A stretch of 64,000 nt of DNA, from the NCBI RefSeq assembly GCF_000715075.1, contig NC_134093.1, positions 96,456,826-96,520,825 on the forward strand, given 5' to 3'. This document shows, piece after piece, positions 54,673-64,000 of this stretch (positions are counted from its first letter, which is position 1; each line of letters begins with the position of its first letter). Under the pieces are notes generated by a model, which was given only the letters and a program-made list of their open reading frames with translations, did no database searches and was not told the DNA's origin. This stretch comes from Nicotiana tabacum (lineage: Eukaryota > Streptophyta > Magnoliopsida > Solanales > Solanaceae). Position numbers and translations under genes: made by a program.

Positions 54673-55413
54673 GTATGCCAAACGTCTTTGAAGTTTGAAA
54701 ACCTGTGAATAATTAATCAAACTCTCAGACATTGGGACGGCTTTTTATTTCTTTTGAATGAGCTCAGCCGTGGACCGGTGACTTAAGTCTTCTGTTATAG
54801 ATGAAACTAACGTGCCAGTCCAAGTTGTATGGCTATCACTCTATATTAATTGTGGAAGAAAACTATTACTGCGATCCAAAACCAAACAATAACCGCGGCC
54901 AACTTTGCTTACCTCGGCCAATTTTATTGGGTACTTAATATTTTCCAACAGCTATGTGTATCTAGTTAAATATGTCCACCAAAATTTGGTCAAATGAAAA
55001 AAAAACACCTTATATTTTGTCTCCATTGAAATTTATTTTATTGAGCACTAGGCCAGGTCCGTAAGTGCAGAACCTGTACTTATATTTAGTTCATTCATCT
55101 ACAAAACAAAAAGTCAATAACATTGCCATCTACCATCTGACACATGGAGCAGCTCAAAGATTAAGAAGCACAATTGTCTTCGTAATGATGTACTATAACT
55201 GAAATGAAAATATAGCACCCACTGAAATTGTTGATGGGATGAATATAGGATTCTTTCGCCATTAAAGGAAATTGTACATCACGACGGTCTATACTCTATC
55301 GTCACCTCTATTCGCTAAGAGTGCTAACACAAACTGTATTTGAGGTACTATCTGCTAACAACATATATAAATTGCAATCCATTATACCAATTATGTGATA
55401 ATGCTATGCTTGT
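54673..55413. other. Spacer without a gene
   Basis: Mixed AT-rich DNA right of the Tat-like element. No ORF, RNA gene or transposon end is supported. Confidence 0.5.
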
Positions 55414-55415
55414 TA

Positions 55416-55657
55416 CTTCATCAGTCCCAAATTATGTGCTACTTTTTCCTATTAAGTCTATCCTAAAAAATAATATTACCTTTCTATATTTAAAATAATT
55501 TAACTTTAAAAAAATTTCTTTTACCTTTAATGAAATAATTTATAGCAACAAAAATATCTAATACTACTTGTTATAGACCACAAGTTTAAAAAGTTTTTCA
55601 ACTTCTTAAAATTCCGTGCATAGTCAAATGGTGCCACATAAATTGAAGAGGAGGGAG
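55416..55657. mobile_element. Stowaway-type MITE
   Basis: Inverted ends: left CTTCATCAGTCCCAAATTA, right complement CTCCCTCCTCTTCAATTTA. Flanking TA dinucleotides at 55414-55415 and 55658-55659. Length 242 bp and AT-rich, as is typical for Tc1/mariner-type MITEs. Confidence 0.7.
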
Positions 55658-55679
55658 TATATAATTTCATTTCCTAGAT

Positions 55680-56224
55680 TAAAGCCATCAATATGGGATT
55701 GGCCCGTTGGGCCAGTCCAACCCAACCCGTAATTTAATCGAGTTGGGCTAAAATTTTTGAAGCCCACCTAAAAATGAGACTTTTAAGCCCGTAGGTTAGG
55801 TTGGGCCGGTACGTGGGCTCAACAAACATATTTAATAAAAAAATATAAAGAACTAAAAATAACACAGAGTAGTCCAATCCCAAACTAGTAATATTTTATG
55901 TAACTTTAAAAAAAGTTGTTCTTAAGATCTTAGTTATTTCTTAATGTTTAACTAATTAACATTGCATATAACTATAGATTTAGATGAAAATGAAAATGTA
56001 AGACATGTTTGTTTCACAAGACGATTCAAATGTGCTTGATAAAAATGATTTATTGGTGTTTGATATTCCATGAGCACCTTAAAAATATTTTTGAGTAATT
56101 TATTTTGAGTATTGACTTTTAATTAATGAAATATTATCCTCATTTTTGTGTTTTATTGTAATCTATTAGAACAATACCAAAAGTTATTAAATTTTGCCAA
56201 ACTCGTCTCTCTCTCTCTCTCTCT

Positions 56225-56263
<39 letters not shown>

Positions 56264-56455
56264 TTAAATCTTAACAAATATAAAAGATAATTTTTAAAAT
56301 TATAGGTCGGCCCTTGGGGCCGGTGACTCACGTAAGGTTGGGCTGGACTGGCCATTTTAAAGCCATCAAAACAATGGACCAACCCAGCCCGTCAAATGCC
56401 AAAGCCGGCATGGGCTGGACTAGGCTGGGCCGGGCCAACCCGTATTAACCGCTCT
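55680..56455. mobile_element. hAT-like non-autonomous transposon, GGCCC-rich ends
   Basis: Left end TTAAAGCCATCAATATGGG and right-end complement TTAGAGCGGTTAATACGGG are inverted repeats of about 25 bp that continue into GGGCC/GGCCC-rich subterminal text on both sides. Flanks TCCTAGAT and ACCTAAAT agree at 6 of 8 positions, a decayed 8-bp duplication. It contains a CT/AT microsatellite at 56206-56259. Confidence 0.65.
56206..56259. repeat. (CT)n(AT)n microsatellite
   Basis: About nine CT units, then about 16 AT units, inside the hAT-like element. Confidence 0.9.
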
Positions 56456-56459
56456 AACC

Positions 56460-56847
56460 TAAATGATGAAGTGTCAACAATAATATATATGCTAGTATAA
56501 ACATATATCTAATAACTATAGTAGATGTTAAAGCTATATGATTTAGAGGTTATGGATTCTAAGCTTATTGGTAAACAAGTGTAATTTTTGTCCAAAATAT
56601 TGCTGATTATTTCTCCTATTATACAGGTTTAGATTATAATTTGTAATTTAGATGTCTTAGTTTAATGTTTCAGCTTCAATTCGAACCAAACTTGAAAGGA
56701 CCGCCTAGTATGTATACAACTCATTCAAGGCCCACCAGGCAAGCCAGTTACCTCCAAAGAATCAAATGGGGTCCTTATTGAATATTTAGTAGTTGGATCC
56801 AATTTTTATACCTAACAGAAGGGTCATGTATGAGACATGTATACAAA
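56460..56847. other. Spacer without a gene
   Basis: AT-rich, no ORF or transposon end seen. Confidence 0.4.
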
Positions 56848-57541
56848 CTTGCGTGTTAATGAATATTTAAAAATCGACTGAACCATATCGCACCGAATCG
56901 ATTTTTAGGTTTCTTTTAAAAACACATATAGATTCTTATATAAATCTACAAACGTACCGATAATTAGGGTAGATTTTTTATTTTATGAAAATAAACCGAA
57001 AAATACCGAACCGTACTGAATAATTTTATATGTGAAAAATATATTTATATATTAAGTTTAAAAATAATAAAGCATTAAATTTTTCCTTGGGCCTTGGAAT
57101 TTTGAAATAGGTTACAAACTAACAAGTAGTTAAAATCAAAATTCTAATTCCCAAACCTATTATGCTACTCTTATTGAAACTAAATTATTTCCAGCATATT
57201 CACTAGCAAGATACAAAGTATTCTAACGATTATGAGTAGCAAACTGCAATGTATTGATATGTTTCCTTTCGTATGATTTGGATTTATCTTTTTGAATATT
57301 TAATCTTCTATAGACTTTATTCTTGAGTGAGCTTGGTTAATATCTTTCTACTCGTGTGATTTATCTTTTCTTTGTCTTTGCTTAGTTTCTTTTACGTTGT
57401 TATAGAGTAGTTGATGGATCTATGCTTTAACCATCTTTCATGTTTCTTAATCATCACCATTTATAGCATATTTGGCCAAGCTTCTCCAAAAGTAGAAGCA
57501 CTTTTTCCCCAAAAAAAGTACCTTTTCCCCCCCCAAAAGTA

Positions 57542-57811
57542 CTCCTTCCATTTCAATTTAGATGAGGTAGTTTGACTCGGTACGGAGTTTAAGGAAAAAA
57601 AAAAGACTTTTGAAACTTGTGGTCTTAAAAGCTTAAGCGGTAAAAGTTTTGTGGGGCCATGACATTTGTGTGGTTATAAAAACTTCTCATTAAGGGTAAA
57701 ATGGGTAAAATAAGAAGTTTAAAGTTAATTATTTTTAAATTTAGAAATATGTCATTTATTTTGAAACAGACTAAAAAGGAAAGTACCTCATCTAATTTGA
57801 AACGGATGGAG
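57542..57811. mobile_element. Stowaway-type MITE inside the PIF-like MITE
   Basis: Ends CTCCTTCCATTTCAATTTA and complement CTCCATCCGTTTCAAATTA, flanked by TA at 57540-57541 and 57812-57813; 270 bp. These ends are the classic Stowaway CTCCCTCCGTTTC type. Confidence 0.85.
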
Positions 57812-58029
57812 TACTTGTTTTTCAACGTTGAAGTGTTTGACCAAACTTTTGGAAGAAAAAAAAATACTTTTGAGGAGAAGCCAAAGTAGTTTTGGAGAAG
57901 CAGAAAAAAGTAGCTTCTCCCAAAAATACTTTTTTGAAAAATATTTTTGAGAAAAATGCACTTAGAAGCACTTTTTAAACGTTTGGCCAAACACTAATTG
58001 TTGCTTACAAGTACTTTTCAAATTACTTA

Positions 58030-58390
58030 TAGCCTGTTTGGCCAAAGTTCTAAAATCAGCTTATTTTGAGAAGTGCTTTTTTCAAAAGTACTTTTTAAAA
58101 GGTGCTTTTGGTGAGAAGCAGTTTGGGTTTGACTAATTAATTTGAAAAATACTTTTGAGCAGTAATTAGTGTTTGGCCAAGCTTTTGAAAATTTCTTCTA
58201 AGTGTATTTTTCTCAAAAGTGCTTTTGGAGAGAAGCTACTTTTTTCTGTTTCTCAAAAACTGCTTCTGCTTCTCCTCAAAAATACTTTTTTTCCTTCTAA
58301 AAGTTTGGCCAAACACCTCAATTTTTGGCCAAAAGTGCTTTTGGCCAAAAAGTACTTTTGGCCCAAAAAGAAGCTTGGCCAAACAGGCTA
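58030..58390. mobile_element. PIF/Harbinger-like MITE, inner copy (self-nested)
   Basis: Ends TAGCCTGTTTGGCCAAAG and complement TAGCCTGTTTGGCCAAGC; flanked by TTA at 58027-58029 and 58391-58393; 361 bp. It lies within the outer copy of the same family. Confidence 0.85.
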
Positions 58391-58763
58391 TTAGCCAAAT
58401 ACAAACTCCTTCTCACCAAAAGTACTTCAGAGGAAAATACTTTTGAGAAAAAACACTTCTCAAAATAAGCCGATTTTAGAAACTTAGCCAAACAAGCTAT
58501 TAAATAGTAAAACTGTTTAGAGAGTTTTGCTAAGTCCTATAAAAATATGTATAGTATTGTATTCTACTTTTATTAGTAACTTTTATATGACATTTAAAAA
58601 AAAATACCGAAAATTAACCAAACTGTACCGATACCGAAGAGAAACCGACATGATTGGAACCGTTTCGAAAAGGCTAATTTTGATTATACATAATAGAATA
58701 ACCAAAAAATTGGTATGATACAAATTTTATAAAATAACTGGCCGAACCGAACCATTTACACAA

Positions 58764-59840
58764 ACAAACTATTTTATGAGGGCTCGAACTCAAAATATTT
58801 TATTTTATTAGTATAATCATTCTCATCCCACCACTCCTTGATAGTGTTGTCTCAACCTAATGTCATGCCTAACTCTATTGGTCATAAACTAGGAGTATGT
58901 GATAGAAATGGGGGCCTTGTTCTTTAAGTTTCTTAAATGGCTACTGGTATCTGTCACAACAACAATAATTTGAGAATGATTGGGACTCCAGACTTCAAAC
59001 AATTTGTTGGTTTGTCAATGTGCAGTGAAGTACTATTGTACTACAGGTCCATTCAGAAGAGGGCCTGGTTATTTATTACTATGTGATTACCCAATATGAA
59101 CAACAAGTGCGCTATTGTTGTACTGTAAAGGAAGTAGATAACAAGCAAATAATAATGTACAAGTTTGAATTAATAAAGGGACATTTAACCACTAGTCCAC
59201 TATACCCAATCACTTTTTTTATTCATCCGGTGTTTCGGTATCCGTATTGAGGCCCCGATTAATTTGGACTTATGTTGCGTAAGGCCCGTTAAAGGAAAGC
59301 GCTATCTAATCAAGATTTTTTCTATTTTCAAACTTCGAACTAATTCTCTAGTTAAATGTAATAGAGTCTTATTTATCCTACCACAAATTTACGTTGTTAT
59401 TATCTAATCAATTGTGAGTACCTTTCCTTTTCTTCCTCTTCTTTCCTGCCCCTACACTGCTTAGAACTTCCAACTATAGTTCGTTACAATGTGTCCCACT
59501 TCATTGGGGTACCCTTTTGGAGTACCCTTTTGGAGCCTTTATTGCTTACTATCCTATTCTTGAATTGTAAATTTTCTTCCCTTATATGCTTTTTAGAAGT
59601 TTGAGATGATTTTATCTACAAGACCATTATTAGCCAAGAATTCACATATAGCTAACTTACTATGGGCTTAACTTTCTTATATTGACAACGTAAAATAATT
59701 TTTCATTTCAGTGTTGTTTAACTTATTATTATAGCAGTTCATTATACCATTTGTCCAAGTTAATCTTGCTTTACAGACATTACTTGTAGTTAGCTTCTAA
59801 CTAATGATAGCGTGGACTTTCTTTATATGTTGGAGTGTAA
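58764..59840. other. Spacer with one repeat fragment
   Basis: No gene. Around 59205-59330 the phrases CGGTGTTTCGGTATCCG and TTGAGGCCCCGATTAA recall a common Solanaceae dispersed repeat, but the ends are unclear. A short direct repeat GGGGTACCCTTTTGGAGTACCC-like text lies at 59507-59535. Confidence 0.4.
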
Positions 59841-60648
59841 TAGCCTGTTTGACCAAACTTTTTTTTTACCAAAAGTATTTTTTAGGCCCAAAATATATTT
59901 TTCACAGTTAAGGTGTTTGAACAAGCTTTTAGAAGGAAAAATAATCGCTTTTGAAAAGAAGCAAAAGTAGTTTTTGAAAAGAAGAAAAAAATAGTTTCTC
60001 TTCAAAAGTACTGTTGGGAAGAAGAAACCCCATCCTAATTCTGATTTTCATAGAGTTTTGCCTAGAGATGGAGCAGAGGGAATGAAGAAGAAGATGACCT
60101 AGAAAAACCTCATATGTTCCGACCAAAGTGATTATGTTCGATTCAGCCTATGTTATACAGATTATATTCAGTGGAGTGTTCACGTGGAAGAGCCACAGCC
60201 TTTAGATCAAGTCAATTAATTCATGATAGATTAATTATAGACCATCAGACAGTCTTAATACTAGAAACTTCCCTCACGTGACTAACATGATGGAATATAG
60301 TTAGTTGAGTAGAAAGAATAATTTTTTTATTAATAGGCAAATTAGAATATAATAAGTGTACATAGTTTCTCCTTGCTGCTATTCTTTATTCTTCAAATGT
60401 AAGTGTATATATACATGTACAATAACAATGATGAAATATACAAAGAAATTTTTTCAATTCCTTTTTCATTTTGTACGAGCACTTTTCTAAAATATATTTT
60501 TGAGAAAAATACACTTAAAAATACTTTTTAAAAGCTTGGTTAAACACTGATTGATATTCAATAGTATTTTTTAAATTAATTAGCCAAACATAAAATGTTT
60601 CTCACCAAAAGTAAACAAAATACTTTGGAGAAAAACACTTTTCAAAAT
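59841..60648. mobile_element. PIF-like MITE, right end lost, with an insertion
   Basis: Begins TAGCCTGTTTGACCAAAC after TAA. The body resembles 57464-58499 up to about 60011 and again from about 60471 to 60648, where it stops without the right end. The stretch about 60012-60470 is foreign; it starts TGTTGGGAAGAAG and has a TATA-like GTATATATACATG near 60403, so it could be a solo LTR, but its end and duplication are not clear. Confidence 0.55.
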
Positions 60649-61082
60649 TCTTGCTTTTATCAGTATATTTACATCAATGGCATATAAAAGCCACTATGTA
60701 CGGATACACAAGAATGAGAAAGAATTAAAAAGAAAACAAAATAAATCTGTTACTACATACAAATAAACTATTACAACATTGGCTATACACTCTCACAACA
60801 TTGGCTATAGCTTATATGCTCAACAAATGTATAAGAAGATTCTTTTTTTTCTTTGTTGTGAGTGGGGAGGTGGGGGGGGGGGTGTTCGGGGTTTCTCTGA
60901 TGTAGTTGCTAACTTCAAAATTTGTGGATTTAGTACTCAGTTCCTTAAGAGAACTAGCCACTATATTCAATATAATTGCAATTTGGCATTCCTGCACCTG
61001 CAAAATAAGAAGTAAAATGATGTCAGGAAAAATATGAAAAACAAAAAACCTTGAAGTTCCGTTTCTGCATCAGTTTAAGTTA

Positions 61083-61359
61083 GCGTTTGGACATAAATTT
61101 GGTTGAAATTTGAAAATTTGAGGTTTTGAAGATAAGATAAAAAAATAATTTTTGAAAGTTGAAATTGTGTTTGGACATGCATTTTACTTGAAAAAAATTT
61201 AAAGTTTTGTGAGTAGAAAACTGCAAAAACTACTCTAGAGCTGTTTTTGGGATTTGAAGACTTTGTTTACCAAAAAAAAATTAAAATATATAAACAAGCA
61301 AATATTTGAAAACAAAATTTGAAAAAAGAAGCTCCCAAATTTTATGGCCAAACGGGATC
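61083..61359. mobile_element. hAT-like MITE (GCGTTTGGACATAAATTT family)
   Basis: 277 bp. Inverted ends GCGTTTGGACATAAATTTGG and complement CCGTTTGGCCATAAAATTTGG (the latter preceded by GATC), with a perfect 8-bp duplication TTAAGTTA at 61075-61082 and 61360-61367. It lies just downstream of the bHLH gene. Confidence 0.8.
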
Positions 61360-61415
61360 TTAAGTTATTTAACTAGCCAAACCAAACCAACCTTGTTGAA
61401 GAATATGCTCTTCCT

Positions 61416-63861
61416 TTACTGCTGAAAGTGGACACCAAAAAGGCATTGCATATCAGTTTCAAAATTTGCTAGCTGATGTACTGCCTGCAATGGAACACAA
61501 GAAAATATGGCAAATCGTAGAGAAAATTTCAGCTAGAACCTGAAACCTAACACACTTTTAATTACTTAAGTATGTTATGTCTCAACACACTCGTGTGTGG
61601 GCCTAATCTTTTTCATCAGCGGCGAAGGCAGAAGTCGATCTACCAGCAGAGGCGAATCCAAGATTTAAATTTTATGGGTTCAACCATTAAGGTTTTTAGC
61701 ATTACATCATTATATTTTTAAAGTTATGAGTTCATATTTACTATTTATTGTAATTTTAATAAATTTTTACACATAAATTTATACTCCGCAATAAAAGCAC
61801 TGGGTTCAGTTGAACCCGGTGCTAGAGGGCTGGATCCGCCCCTGTCTACCAGTTCGGCCGAACCCAATAATTTTTGCTCAACAATATATTTGTATTAAGA
61901 AATTCATTAAATATGTACAAATATTAAATTTAGAACCTAGTCATTAGTATTTAAAGTCATCGTTAAAATCCTGGCTCCGCCTCTATTTTTCATAGGATAA
62001 ACATGTGAAATGTCTTTTACTTTTTGATGGTAATGAAATTTGAACTCAAAATCTATTGTTTGCTCAGAAATCATGTCAAATTATGTGACCACGTCATTTA
62101 AAAGTTTAAACTGTTAGATATAACACACAGGGCATAGGGTTGAAGAAACTACAGGCACATGTGAAGAATCAAGAAAAGCTTCTGGGAATGACATCAAACA
62201 ATCTTCTCTTCTTTGTGGTGACATTGTGGCAACACCAACATTGCTTCCTTGTTGTTGTCGTTGTTGAAAAAGGTTGTTTTGTAAACATGCTGGGTTTGCA
62301 AAATTGGCCATGTGAGATGGAAACTCCTTTGCAAATAAGTTATCAGTGTTCAAATTAGAAGCAGCAAGTTTCATAGAAAGAAACTCCACTTGTTTCTGAA
62401 GAGATTGAACATAATTGATTATTTCATCTAGCATCCCTGCTTTGCCAATCACTTTGTTGCAACCTGGTACTAAATCTTGTAAACATTTCATCTTCTTACT
62501 TATTTTCTCTCTTCTTGCCTGCACAATCATTTAAAAAATAGCCAATTCCTATCAAAATCAACAAATCAAACATGTTTCATTCCAAACTAGCTACGGCGAT
62601 TATACTGTCAATTCATATAAGTTAAAACCTACTAATAATCAGTGACGGATCTACATGTTATTTTTGGGTGCTCAAGCACTCATTATCTTTGACAAGATTT
62701 AGTAAATTTGTATAGGTAATTATAAAAATATTAAGATAAATATTAAATGAGCACCTATAACTAAACTCTTTTTTCCTTTTCTTTCAGAATTTTTATCGGT
62801 GAGCAGCCACGACTTTAAAATCCTGGATCCGCCACTGCTAATAATGTAAAAAGATTTGACATTTTTATGGTAACACTTACTCTCTCTGCTAAGCTGTGGC
62901 TATCAGTAGCTTGACCACGGCGTGCTCTAACATGAATATAATCAGGTTTTTTAACCTCTGAAATCTTGGAATTCTCCTTTGCACTTTTCACTGTGATCTC
63001 TGACTTCACTTCCCCTGCTTCTCCTTCAATTTTTCTAGCTTTATATTCATCTTCCTCATAAAACTGCCAAATGAAATAAACAAACAAAAGATACCTTAGC
63101 TTTACATCTTCATTCATAAATATTCAAATTTAAGCGAATTATGCTCAAGCATAAACAACATTTACAACATGGGAAATCGGATCACAAACTATAGAGACAA
63201 AAAACGCCAGGTGTTTTGTTTCATCAGCCTAAGTTTTGGTGGGCAGAATTACCATATACCTTGAGGCGGAGTTAGTATTTAAAGTCTATGGGTTCGAAAT
63301 TCTAATCTTTTGTAAGTTGATGGTTTCTAAATTAATAATTTTTAAATATTTAATAAAATTTTAAAGATAAATATAGTGTTTGAAACCAAAGCTACTGGGT
63401 AGCTCCGCCCCTGCATAAACGATATACCGTGCTAATGGGAGACAACAAGAATAATTATAGTGAGTGCAAATTAGCTCGGATACAACCATTAATAAAAAGA
63501 AAAATTTACAAACCTCTGCTTTTCTCTTCTTGGTTGACGTTTTTGTCATCGATGAATTTGAGAGTGTAGATAAAGATTGATGAGCCAATTCCAGAGAATT
63601 ATTGGCAAAATCAGAGCCTGCCCAAGTTTTTTGTTCACTTCCAAACATATTCAAGCTACGTGAACTTTCGTCCAATTGTGGATCAATCTTGATTGGAAAA
63701 TTCTGAACTTGACTGCAGTCCATAATATGTTCACTAATTAAACTGTTGAAATGAGCAAGATTTTGATTTGGTAAAGAAGAAAGCTGCTGTTGACATTGGT
63801 ATAGACGTTCAAATATAGCTCTCTGCCTTTCAAGAATGCTGATTTCCTCGCAGCCTAACAT
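61416..63861 (-). CDS. bHLH transcription factor, BEE/CIB-like group
   Basis: Minus-strand exons 63861-63514, 63063-62881 and 62518-62129, with a probable last exon 61484-61416, join in phase 0 to 329 codons. The N-terminus [20 protein letters not shown] has the LERQRA motif of this group. KKRKAE, then [16 protein letters not shown] and [23 protein letters not shown] lead into the bHLH domain (about residues 165-225). The basic region has His, Glu and Arg at the E-box/G-box contact positions (SHSLAERARR); helix 2 is [20 protein letters not shown], followed by EFLSMKLA. It would bind DNA as a dimer in the nucleus. The last exon ([20 protein letters not shown], then QQ and stop) is a prediction; a donor at 62128 (GTGTGT) or at the upstream GTAGTT would both fit. 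Without it the frame ends at 62114. Introns usual in this group at CNK/V and LQ/KQ are absent. Confidence 0.9.
61617..61985. mobile_element. hAT-type MITE (GGCGGATCC family), outer copy, in bHLH intron 3
   Basis: Left end CAGCGGCGAAGGCAG, right-end complement TAGAGGCGGAGCCAG; perfect 8-bp duplication TTTTTCAT at 61609-61616 and 61986-61993. It is split by another member of the same family. Confidence 0.85.
61647..61844. mobile_element. hAT-type MITE (GGCGGATCC family), inner copy (self-nested)
   Basis: 198 bp, ends CAGAGGCGAATCCAAG and complement CAGGGGCGGATCCAGC, perfect 8-bp duplication TCTACCAG at 61639-61646 and 61845-61852. Confidence 0.9.
62640..62837. mobile_element. hAT-type MITE (GGCGGATCC family) in bHLH intron 2
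   Basis: 198 bp, ends CAGTGACGGATCTACA and complement CAGTGGCGGATCCAGG, perfect 8-bp duplication CTAATAAT at 62632-62639 and 62838-62845. The splice sites of the intron are outside it. Confidence 0.9.
63261..63413. mobile_element. hAT-type MITE (GGCGGAGC variant) in bHLH intron 1
   Basis: 153 bp, left end TTGAGGCGGAGTTAGT, right-end complement CAGGGGCGGAGCTACC. Flanks CATATACC and CATAAACG agree at 6 of 8 positions, a decayed duplication. Confidence 0.7.
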
Positions 63862-63965
63862 GTTGGAAATGCTATTTTTGTCACTGTGAACTTTGTATGA
63901 GTAGAAATCTTAGTTTGTGGTCCTCTGCTCCTTTGGTTTGTGAATCTTGAAAAGATGGAGAGGAG

Positions 63966-63972
63966 ATTTATA
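63966..63972 (-). promoter_or_regulatory. TATA box of the bHLH gene
   Basis: TATAAAT on the minus strand, 105 bp before the ATG at 63861, followed by CTCCTCTCC pyrimidine-rich text. This would place the transcript start at about 63935. Position-based inference. Confidence 0.5.
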
Positions 63973-64000
63973 CAGATCAGAAGCCATTTGGATATGGATA

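Larger units (their letters stand above)
57464..58499. mobile_element. PIF/Harbinger-like (Tourist) MITE, outer copy
   Basis: Left end TAGCATATTTGGCCAAGCTT and right-end complement TAGCTTGTTTGGCTAAGTTT. Flanked by TTA at 57461-57463 and 58500-58502, the target of PIF/Harbinger elements. The body is full of AAAGTACTTTT/AGAAGCACTTTT repeats. It is split by a Stowaway (57542-57811) and by an inner copy of its own family (58030-58390). Confidence 0.8.
56851..58763 (-). mobile_element. hAT-like transposon, same family as 14435-16099, inverted
   Basis: The sequence is the reverse complement of the family at 14435-16099: it begins GCGTGTTAATGAATATTTAA and ends ACCGAACCATTTACACAA. Flanks ACAAACTT and ACAAACTA match at 7 of 8 positions. 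It is interrupted from 57464 to 58499 by a PIF-like MITE. Confidence 0.8.

Noticed and set aside
57625..57990. 121-codon minus frame and overlapping plus frame
   Set aside because: It spans the Stowaway and PIF-like MITE bodies; the AAAGTACTTTT repeats give Phe/Lys-rich chance frames.

Overview
The window is nuclear DNA of a flowering plant, most probably Solanaceae and close to tobacco (Nicotiana). Grounds: two intact-looking plant genes with small GT-AG introns, tRNA-derived SINEs of the kinds known from tobacco (one with a TTG-type tail, one Au-like), and Ty3/gypsy and Copia elements that resemble tobacco relatives. No database search was run; family names rest on recognised motifs and termini.

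Layout. 1-1953: 3' end of a decayed Copia element with its LTR. 2532-14286: a minus-strand non-coding LTR element in a three-LTR (LTR-internal-LTR-internal-LTR) form, flanked by one perfect 5-bp duplication. 14435-16099: a hAT-like non-autonomous transposon carrying a second copy of itself, both with perfect 8-bp duplications. 17986-20015: a Tubby-like F-box protein gene (four coding exons, 411 aa, one GC-AG intron) with SINEs in its introns. 21320-54672: one large Tat-lineage Ty3/gypsy element on the minus strand. It carries gag, protease, reverse transcriptase, an archaeal-type RNase H and integrase, all decayed. Downstream of pol it has a 60-bp tandem repeat and a plus-strand (antisense) ORF with its own promoter-like sequence and three introns. 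Two younger insertions split it: a composite of two further gypsy families (25742-36541, duplication GGGCC) inside the tandem repeat, and an Athila-like element (43070-54351) inside its 5' LTR. The Athila-like element has a broken env-position ORF and a largely inverted 3' LTR.

54673-61415 is gene-free sequence rich in small DNA transposons, including a four-member nest (hAT containing a PIF-like MITE containing another PIF-like MITE and a Stowaway). 61416-63861 (minus) is a bHLH transcription factor gene of the BEE/CIB-like group. Each of its three introns holds a hAT-type MITE with related ends.

Only the Tubby-like and bHLH genes look like functional host genes. The rest is a nested transposon landscape whose insertion order can be read from target-site duplications: Tat first, then the Athila-like and A/B elements. 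The main points of interest are the antisense spliced ORF of the Tat element, the two three-LTR arrays, the inverted LTR, three cases of same-family self-nesting, one motif array shared by three LTR families, and stop codons in paired gag copies that read as C-to-T changes at CAG and CGA.
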